Origin: Lactifluus volemus
Taxonomy: Eukaryota > Basidiomycota > Agaricomycetes > Russulales > Russulaceae
Direction of reading: 5' to 3'
DNA length: 64,000 bases
Assembly: GCA_022376515.1 (NCBI GenBank)
Contig: WTXI01000008.1
Coordinates: forward strand, 496,001-560,000
Part shown: positions 24,442 to 34,644 of the stretch, one piece after another
Layout: each line of letters starts with the position of its first letter
Position numbering within the stretch: position 1 is the stretch's first letter
The notes under the pieces: generated by a model
What the model was told of the DNA's origin: nothing
Database searches by the model: none
Seen by the model: the letters and a program-made list of their open reading frames with translations, nothing else
Translations under genes and position numbers: made by a program

Positions 24442-27400
24442 CTGTTATCGGAAGATGTCATAAATAATGATGGTACATCCACTGGCACAGGAGGTAATAC
24501 ACACACTACTAAATCAAAATGTACGCAGATGACAGGTGTGTGGATAGAGAATCAAAAAAAAAGGTCAAAGGACATTTGTGTTGTCCTGACAAAATTAAGA
24601 GGGAAACAGATGGAGGAACGAAATAACGAAATTGCAACAGAACGCGATGAATCGGGTGCTGCGATGTGCGAGGTGAAGAATAAGTTGTGCGTTATTATAG
24701 GAAGTAAGGAACATTACTTGCCAGTCATCCCCCGTTGTGAAAATGTCATTACACGATGACGCAAACGTCGGGATTGCTAGTAGGTTCGTCGGCATCGACG
24801 GGGCAATCATGCTGGTGATGGGGATCAGGGTCGGGAAATATGGTAGAGCTGACGTTGAATAAATCCATTGATTTGTTAGCGTTCGCGGATGTTGATGTTT
24901 AGAAGGTTGAATATGTGTCTGCAAGCTGCTAGCGTCTCATTTTATACGTTTTAGCCTAGGTGAGGAAACGACGGAGCAGAATGAGGTTCAAAACAATAGG
25001 GAAAGATGCCACAACATCACAACAAAAGGGTTATTCAGTTTGCAGCGCTGGCATTATTTGAAGTTCAGCCGTGCCGTTGCGTAGTATAATGGAGACCGAG
25101 TCACCACAGAGGGTGTGCCAGTGACACCCACGTGCCACGGTCCCACACCCAGCTAGCTCCGGACAAAAACACTGAGAGCGACAACAGCTTCAGTCAGTTT
25201 AATATTACTGTTATCATCTAAGTTTGCAGTACTAGGGGACAAGGGTCTGACTGTGTGCAATGGTACAGGGAACAGATGACTCGGAGGCCATGAGCGGAAA
25301 CGTATGACCTGTTCTGTCCACGAACGACCATTGTGACCATGCCTAAAACATAGATCGTGTCATCATTTATTCCTGCTATTGTTGTACAGGTCGTTCATGT
25401 GACAAAACATGGAATGGAGAGTGTACGAAATGGTGAAATGCATGATAGACGAGCGAAGCTTTGTTGAACACGAATGTAAATCCTGTACCACGAATGCTCT
25501 CTCGGATTCAAAAAAACCGTGTTAGGATGTCCTACCATATGCGTACCATACTCTTGATGACGTATGCACGTCTTCGGAAGACGGAATGCTTGGAAAAGCG
25601 TATATGGGTACTAGTAGTATGTGCCGGGTGGCGTTGCACCTGACAGGCACCAAAAGGTTATTAGACTGCCAGTGAATGAAACCCAATCAAAATCAAAACC
25701 AAAAGCGACACAAACAAAGAGGAGAAATGCAGCAAAGTTGTACGCGTTCTGGGTTCATCGACGCCCCACCCCTACCATCCCCCCCACCCCCGAATCAACA
25801 CCTTTGGATACTGGGAAATGGTAAACTTCCTTGACCCTTGACGACATTTCATCCCGCGCATATCGCATTGCCGCTGCCTCCATCTTGGCCCTCAAGGCTC
25901 TTCACAGGCGTCCTGTGGTCGTTGCTAGTGGCTCCCTCCTCGTGACTCGGTCATCGGAACAGGATCGCGGTACGAGATACTCTGAACATTCTTTCATGCA
26001 CCCTCACACTCCGTACCCAAGCCTAGCTCCAGCTTAGACCCGCCCAAGGACACGTCATGAAAGAAGGACATGCCTAACGAATCACAGCACGTCGGTAAAT
26101 GGCGATCAACCGATCGAGTTGCAGGCAAACTTACTTCAACTTTAATTTCAACTTTCGTGTTATGAGCTTTGTTTCTCCTACTCCACTCCCAGCGACTAAT
26201 TTCCAGTGCGGGTGCGATTTCAAGTTCGCATTCGCGGTGGTCATTGCAAGGCTAACTTCTATCACCTTCACAAGCCAACTCTCAGCGCGCGCGTTTTCTT
26301 AGAGGATGGGTGCCCTCTCTATGATACCCATGGATGTCGTCCAAATTGACTCCGAAGTGGCTGTACCTTCGGCATACGGCTTGGTGGTGGCTGAAGGGGC
26401 ATCGCAAACTACGAAGGCCACTGTCCGAGAGTCGGAAGCCACCCACTACCGCCCATCAACAACAACAATAACGATGCGCGCTAATCGAACTACTGTCGCT
26501 ACACGTCCTGCAGATCAACGAAACGCCACACATACCCTATTGTAAGCGAGACGGAGGCTCAATTCTTGTGGCAAAAAGGACGGTATTTTCCGTATCTAAC
26601 CTGTTGCGAGGTGTAACCGAGACCACCGTAAGCCTAATCGAGCGTGATCACATCACACAATGGTAGAGATTTGAATGTTAACCAACCTCTGTCATTTAAA
26701 AAGGCTGGGGTATGAAAGGTGATGTGTATACTACGAGTACCAGGGACGAAGGGAAAAAATAAATTACAGTAATATCCGACGAGAGGTAGAACGGGAATTG
26801 ATATCGTGGCGCATCCTCGCCCCGACCCTTAGAGTTCCGGTATGCCGGGGCCCAGTCTTCCCTGTGCCACAATAACTTGACTGCTTCGAGTCCCCATGGC
26901 CAGCTTGGGAGCGGTTCTAGGACACGGAACCGCATGACCCATGGACCCCTCGGTTTCAGCTTTCTTCACACCCAACCTCTGCCCCTGCCCGCTACCTTCA
27001 GTGCTGCCGTAACAACCTGGATTGCGACACTCTCGAGTTCCTACATTTCACCTTCTCAGTCCTGTGCTTCGCTATCCCACCTCGCACCTTTCCTTACGCT
27101 TTGGGCTCTATGCTTGCTGCGTGCTGTGTTCAATTCTTCTCAAAGCTCAAAGTCTCCCCGAATCCCTGCTACGTGTCTTGTGTGGTTCTCAGTTTTTCTC
27201 ATTCCAATGACCCTAACGTGCCCCGTGTCTCCTTCGTGGTGAATCTGTAGCCTCAGACTGCTTACCATGCCTCGTGCCGTGTCCTATTTCAGCCCGCGAC
27301 TCGTTTCGCTTATATCACCGGCAATTCATCCGCAACTGCCAAAACATCTCACTTCCAAATGCCCTTACGTATTTTTTTGCCCATGCATCTCCTGCCAACT

Positions 27401-27787
27401 CATGATGACGTATATTTTAAATGGCTACCCTTGACCGGGCCCGGTGGGCCAAAGATGGCCAAAATGAGTGGAAGTAACAAGGAGGTGCATTTATACTGAT
27501 GCGTAATGCCTTCTCACTATGCAAATCAAGTTGGGGTGCTATAGAAAGTCTAGGAGGGAGTATCCCACTAATTTGATTGCAGTATTGTCCGTGGTTGTCA
27601 AGTCACTCTCCGCAGAGACAACCATTACGGCGATATAAGCCTGCGATTCAGTCTAGCTCCTGTGACATTCACGTGTTGGCGTGAACCAGCATGAGGAAGA
27701 GGCCGGGCATCGGATGAGCATCTCCGCAATGGGCGAGTTGTCGATAGAGTCGAAAGTCGTCGATCTCATCCAACATTTGAATGATTT
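24442..27787. repeat. Array unit 6
   Basis: A 3.35-kb unit. Its first 600 bases are almost identical to unit 9 (compare 24760-25000 with 34975-35225), although units 7 and 8 lie between them. Both also share a CCGAGTCACCA..GAGGGTGTG insertion. It lacks the extra block found in units 7-9. Confidence 0.85.
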
Positions 27788-30700
27788 CTGTCATCGGAAG
27801 ATGACATAGATAATGATGATACATGCACTGGCACAGGAGGTAATACACACATTATTATAATCAAGATGTACGCAGATGACAGGTGTGTGGATAGAGAATC
27901 AAAAGTCAAATTGTGTTGTCCTGACACCATTAAAGGAGGGAAACAGATGGAGGATCGAGTCGGAAAAATACAACAAAGAACGGGTGAATCGGGTGCTGCG
28001 ACGTGCGGGGTGAAGAATAAGTTATGCGTTATTATAGGAAGTAAAATAAAATCACTTGCCAGTCATCCTGGTCATAATCAGAGTGTTGTGGAAGATATCA
28101 TTACACGATGGAGCAGCGTCCGGATTACACCACTGTCGGCGTTGACGGGGCAATCAGGCTGGTGATCGGGATAAGGTCGGGAAGTATAGCAGAGATGTGT
28201 TGAATAAATCCATTGATTTGTTAGCGTTCGCGGGTGTTTAGAAGGTTGAATATGTGTCTGTAAGCTGCTAGCATCTCATTTTATACGTTGACGATTCATG
28301 GGCGCGTACTAGTATTAGCCTAGGTGAAAACGACGGAGCAGATGAGGTTCAAAACAATAGAGAAAGATGTCACAACATCACAACAAAAGGACTTGTTCAG
28401 TTTGAAGCGCTGCATTATTCGGAGTTCAGTGGAGCCTATTGTATATGATGGATTCCCCCTCTCACTGGCAGCACAGCCAGCTCTCCGCCGTCTCCGGACA
28501 ATAACACTGAGAGCGACAACAGCTTCAGTCAGTTTAATATTACTGTCATCATCTAGGTTTGCAGTACTAGGGGACAAGGGTCGGGCTCTATGCAATGGAC
28601 AGGGAACAGATGAGGTCCATGAGGAATGTATGACCTGTTCTTTGTCCAGTACAACTGGAGGACGAACGACCATGCGTTGTGACCACACGTAAACCATCAT
28701 AGGTCATGTCATCATTATTCCTGCTATTGTTGTGCAGGTAGTTCATGTGACAAAACGTGGAATGGGGTGTACGGAACGGTGAAATGGATGATGCTGCAGT
28801 GAGCATACGCCCGAAGGACCGGCTACACGCCGCGCGGGTGAATTCGAGAGAAAAGAGTGACAAATATTCTCCCTCATTTTACGATAATCTGGGTGTCTTT
28901 AAATACATCTCTGACCTCTAGTTAGTTGGGCATATACTACAAGGTAAAAGCTTGATCTATTCGGACATGAGGCTTTTTTGACACCGAGCCCGAGGCGTAA
29001 AGATAGGAATGTGGCGCCACCAACTGGCCTTACAATACGACGAGCGAAGCTTTGTTGACCACGAATGTAAATCCCGTACTACGAGTGCTCTCTCGGATTC
29101 AACAAAAAGGCGTGTTATGTCTTCACCATCTGCACGTCTTCCCCACATTCCGAATGCCTCAGAGAGGTATATGAGTAATTGGGTATGGCTTTGCGAATTC
29201 GGGAGTTACCAAAAGGTTAGACTTGACATGATAACCCAAACAAAAACAAATACCGGAAAAATGCACCAGAAGCTTCTGTCGTATCATCTTCCCACTCGTA
29301 GGCGTTCTGAGTGCAAGTTTCTGGGTTCATCGGCGCCCCCCCTCCCCCCCCCCACCCGCGAATCAACATCTCCTGGATAATGGGAAATTAGAAAATGTTC
29401 TTGACTCTTAACGAAATTTCATCCCGCGCATGTCGCGTTACCATTGCCAGTGTCTCCATCTTGTACTTGACTCTCAAGGCTCTTCGCAGGCGTCCTGTAT
29501 GGTCATTGGCTCCCTCCTCCTTGTGACTCGGTCTTCGGGGCAGGATCACGGTACGAGATACTGTGAACATGCTTTAATGCACCCATACCCAAGCCTCGCT
29601 CCAGCTTAGACCCGCTCAAGGACACATCAGGAAAGGAGACTTGCCTATACGATCAACAGATCGAGTTGCAGGCTTACTTTAACTCTAACTTTCGTCCTAT
29701 GAGCCCCAGCGAGTAATCCCCAATACGGGTGGGATTTCGAGTCTCATTCGTTGCGGTCATTGCAAATCTAATTTATTCCTTTGCCAGCCAAATATAAGCG
29801 CGCGGGGGCGTTTTCTTAAATGATGTGTGCCCTCTCTATGATCCCCGCGGACGTCCTGGTCAAAATTGACTCCGAAGTGGTTGTGCCTTCGGCAGACGGC
29901 TTGGTGGTGGCTGAGGGGGGCATCGCAAACTACGAAGACCACTGTCCGAGAGTCGGAAGCCACCCACCACAGCCCATTAACAACAACAACAGCACAACAA
30001 CGATGCGCGCTAATCGAACTACGGTCGCCACACGCCCCGCAGATCAAACGAAACGCCATACATACCCTATTGGAAGCGAGACGAAGGCTCAATTCTTGTG
30101 GAAAAAGGACGGTATTTTCAGTATCTAACCTGTTGCGATGTGTAACCGACCGAGACCACCGTAAGCTTCATCGAGCGTGATCACATCACACAATGGTAGT
30201 GATTTGAATGTTTAACCAACCTCTGTCATTTAAAAAAGGCTGGGGTATGAAAGGTGGTGATTATACTACGAGCACCAGGGACGAAAGGGAAAAGAAGAAA
30301 TCACAATAATATCCGACGAGAGGTAGAACGGGTCCCCGAGTTCCCGTGTGCCGGGGCTCAGTCCTCCCTGTGCCACAATACTGTACTGTAACTTGACTGC
30401 TCCGAGGTCCCATGGCTAGCGTGGGAGCGGTTCAGGACACGGAATCTCATAACCCATGGACCCCTCGGTTTCAGCTTTCTTCACACCCAACCCTCTGCCC
30501 CTGCTCCGCCACCTTCAGTGCTGCCGTAACAAGCCTGGAGTTGCGGCACATCATCGAGTTCCTAGCATTTTCACCTTCTCAGTCCTGTGCTTCGCTATCC
30601 CACCTCATCCACGCACCTCTCCTTACGCTTTGGGCTCTGTGCCTTGCTGCGTGCTGTGTTCAATTCTGCTCAAAGCCTCAAGTTTTCATCCCCCAACTGC

Positions 30701-31197
30701 CAAAGCATTTCACTTCCAAATGCCCTTTACGTATCCTGCCAACTCGTGATGACGTATATTTTAAATAGCTACCCTTGACCGGGCCCGGTGGGCCAAAGAT
30801 GGCCAATGTACCAAAGTGAGTGGAAGTAACAAGGAGGTGCGTTTATACTGATGCGTAATGCCTTCCCTGAGACCTGTCATGTTAAAAACATCCATCAACT
30901 GTTCACACACACCTCTCTCACTACGCAAATCAAGTTGGGGTGCTATATAAAGTCTAGGAGGGAGTATCCCACTAATTTGGTTGTAGTATTGTCCGTGGTT
31001 GCCAAGTCTCTCTCCGCAGAGACGAACATTACTGCGATATAAGCCAGTCTAGCTCCTGTGACATTCACGTGTTGGCGTGGACCAGCCTGAGGAGGATGCC
31101 GGGCATCAGGTGAGCATCTCCCCAAATGGGCGAGATTGTCGATAGAGGTCGAACGTCAGTCGATATCATCCAACATTAAAATGATTTCTGTTATCAG
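27788..31197. repeat. Array unit 7
   Basis: A 3.4-kb unit. It carries an extra block of about 235 bp (28795-29030) after the GTTCATGTGACAAAACGTGG segment; the block also occurs in units 8 and 9 but not in 1-6. It includes the empty site (TTACAATACGACGAG near 29032) for the MITE found in unit 8. Confidence 0.85.
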
Positions 31198-34100
31198 AGG
31201 ATGTCATAGACAATGATGATACATGCACTGGCACAGGAGGTAATACACACATTACTGTAATCAAGATGTACGCAGATAACAGGTGTGTAGATAGAGAATC
31301 AAAAAGTCAAATTGTGTTGTCCTGACACAATTAATGGAGGGGAACAAATGGAGGATCGAAAAATGCAACAAAGAACGGGATGAGTCGGGTGCTGCGACGT
31401 GCGGGGTGATGAATAAGTTGTGTATTATTATAGGAAGTAAAATAAAATCACTTGCCAGTCATCCTGGTCATAATCAGAGTGTTGTGGAAGATATCATTAC
31501 ACAATGAGGCAAATGTCCTTATTACCAGGACTGTCGGCGTCGACGGGGTAATCAGGCTGGTGATCAGGGTCGGGAAATATGGTAGAGCTGACGTTGAATA
31601 AATCCATTGATCTGTTAGCGTTCGTGGGTGTTTAAAAGGTTGGATATGTGTCTGCAAGCTGCTAGCGTCTCATTTTATACGTTGACGATTCATGGGCGTG
31701 TATTAGCCTACTAGGTGAAAACGACGGAGCAGATGAGGTTCAAAACAATCGAGAAAGATGTCACAACATCACAACAAAAGGACTTGTTCAGTTTGCAGCG
31801 CTGGCATTATTTGGAGTTCAGCGGAGCCTATTGTATATGATGGATTCCCCCTCTCACTGGCAGCACAGCTAGCTCTCCGGATAATAACACTGAGAGCGAC
31901 AACAGCTTCAGTCAGTTTAATATTACTGTCATCATCTAGGCTGCTGTTCTAGGGGACAAGGGTCTGACTGTATGCAATGGGACAGGGAATAGATGAGGTC
32001 CATGAACGGAACGTGTGACTGGAGGACGAACAACCATTGTAACCACGCGTCAACCATCATAGGTCATGTTATCATTTATTCCTGCTATTGTCGTGCAGGT
32101 CGTTCGTGTGACAAAACGTGGAATGGAGTGTACGGAACGGTGAAATGTATGATACTGAACATAAGCCCGAAGGTGCACGCCGCACGGGTGAATCCGAGAG
32201 AAAAGAGTGACTAATATTCTACGATAATCTGGGTGTCTTTGAATACATCTCTGACCTCTAGTTAGTTGAGCATATACTACAGATGTCAAAGTAAAAACTT
32301 GATCTATTCGCTCGGGCTTGTATGGCTGGCTCTACACCGAGCCCGAGGTGTAAAAATGATAGGAATGTGCTTACAATAGGGGAGTACACAGTAGATGAAA
32401 TTGAGAGTGAAATTCGGTTTTTTGGTGGATTTAAGTCTCAATTTTTTCAGTCAATTCTGTCTACTGTGGGGTACTCCCCTAATACGACGAGCGAAGCTTT
32501 GTTGACCACGAATGCTCTCTGGATTCAAAAAAAAACCCCGTGTTAGGATGTCCTCACCATTTTCACGTCTTCCCTACATTCCGAATGCCTCTGAGTAATT
32601 GGGTATATGCGGTGGCTTTGCAAATTCGGGAGTTACTAAAGGTTAGACTTGACATGAGACCCAAACAAAAACAAAACGAAAAGCGCCAAAACAAAACGGA
32701 AAAATGCACCAGAAGCTACTGTCGTATCATCCTCCCACTCGTAGGCGTTAAGTTACTGGGTTCATCGACGCCCCCCACGGGCCCCACCCGCGAATTGTGG
32801 ATAATGGGAAATTGGACGATGTCGTTGACTCTTGACGAATTTTCATCCCGCGCATGTCTCGTTGCCACTGGCTCCATCTCGTACTTGGCCCCTCAAGGCT
32901 CTTCGCAAGCGTCGTGTATGGTTGTTAGCTCCTTCCTCCTCGTGACTCGGTCGTCGGGGCAGGACCACGGTACGAGGTACTGTGAACATGCTTAGACCCG
33001 CTCAAGGACACATCAGGAAAGAAGGGGGCTTGCCTATACGATCTACACACGTCGGTAGTTAAAGATTGATCGAGTTGCAGGCTCACTTTAACTCTAACTT
33101 TTCGTCCTATCAGCTTTGTTTTTCCTACTCCATTCCCAGCGAGCCATTTTCCAGTGCGGGTACGATTTCAAGTCACATTCGTGGTGGTCATTGCAAGGCT
33201 AACTTCTATTACCGTCGCCAGCCAAATCTCAGCGCGAGGGCGCGTGATGTGTGCCTTCTCAATGATCCGCGCGGACGTCCAGGTCCAAATTGACTCCGAA
33301 GTGGCTGTACCTTCGGCAGACGGCTTGTTGGTGGCCGGGGCGAGCATAAACTGCGAAGGGCCACTGTCCGAGAGTCGGAAGCCACCTACCACCACCCATC
33401 AACAACAAGGATAGTGATGCGCGCTAATCGAACTACTGTCGCCACACGTCCCGCAGATCAAGCGAAACGCCATACATCCCCTATTTTAAGCGAGACGAAG
33501 GCTCAATCCTTGTTGGAAAAAAGGACGATATCTCTCGTATCTATAACCTGTTAACCAACCTCAGAAATTACAGTAATATCCGACGAGAGGTAGAACGGGT
33601 ATTGACATCGTGGCGCATCCTCGCCCCGACTTCCGGTATGTCGGGACCCAGTCCTCCCTGTGCCACAATAACTTGACTGCTCCGAGTCCCATGGCTAGCG
33701 TGGGAGCGTTTCAGGACACGGAATCTCATAGATCTCATAACCCATGGACCCCTCGGTTTCAGCTTCTACCCCTTTGCCCTTGCTCCACTACCTTCAGTAT
33801 TCCAGTGACAACCTGGAGCTGCGGCACGTGATCGAGTTCCTAGCATTTTCACCTTCTCAGTCCCGTGCTTCGCTATCCCACCTCATCTACACACCTCTCC
33901 TTACGCTTTGGGCTCTGTGCCTTGATGCGTGCTGTGTTCACTTCTTCTCAAAGTCTCAAAGCCCGAATCTCCTGCTACGTGTCTTGTGTAGTTTCTCAGT
34001 TTTTCTTCATTTCAACGATCCTAACGTGCCCCGTGTCTCTCTTCGTGGTGAATTTGTCTCCCTTAGTAGTCTCAGTCTCCTTACTATGCCTCGTGCCGTG

Positions 34101-34644
34101 TCCTATTTCAGCTCGTGACTCGTTTCGCTTATATCATCGACAATTCACCCCACAACTGCCAAAGCATCTCACTTCCAAATGCCCTTACGTATTTTTTTTT
34201 GGCCCGTGCATCTCCTGCCAACTCGTGATGACGTATATTTTAAATGGCTGGGCCCGGTGGGCCAATGATGGCCAATGCCAAAGTGAGTGGAAGTAGCAAT
34301 TGAAGGAGGTGCGTTTATACTGGTGCGTAATGCCTTCCCTGAGACCTGTCATGCTACAAATATCCATCAACAGTTCACACACATACCTCTCTCACTACGC
34401 CAATCAAGTTGGGGTGCTATGTAAAGTGTAGGAGGGAGTATCCCACTAATTTAATTGCAGCATTGTCCAAGTGTCTCGCCGCAAAAGACAACCATTACAG
34501 CCTGCGTCTAGCTCCTGTGACATTCACGTGTTGGCGTGGACCAGCCTGAGGAGGAGGCTGGGCATCGGATGAGCATCTCCGCAATGAGCGAGTTTGTCGA
34601 TAGAGGTCGATAGTCAACAATATCATCCAACATTAAAATGATTT
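31198..34644. repeat. Array unit 8 (with MITE)
   Basis: A 3.45-kb unit, closest to unit 7. It carries the extra block at about 32150-32375, immediately followed by the 103-bp MITE. Confidence 0.85.
32378..32480. mobile_element. 103-bp foldback MITE with 3-bp target duplication
   Basis: The element starts AGGGGAGTAC and ends GTACTCCCCT. The inverted repeats extend roughly 40 bp on each side with one 3-nt indel and a few mismatches (ACAGTAGA..AATTGA on the left, its complement on the right), leaving a T-rich centre. AAT flanks both sides (32375-32377 and 32481-32483). Removing the element and one AAT gives TTACAATACGACGAG, exactly the sequence in unit 7, so the insertion is precise and recent relative to the unit 7/8 duplication. 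There is no coding capacity. The TSD length is compatible with a PIF/Harbinger-like transposase acting in trans, but the family is not established. Confidence 0.8.

Noticed and set aside
25080..25145. tRNA-like sequence (GCGTAGTATAATGGAGAC...)
   Set aside because: No clover-leaf pairing or proper T-arm could be drawn, and the unit 9 copy lacks the pairing.
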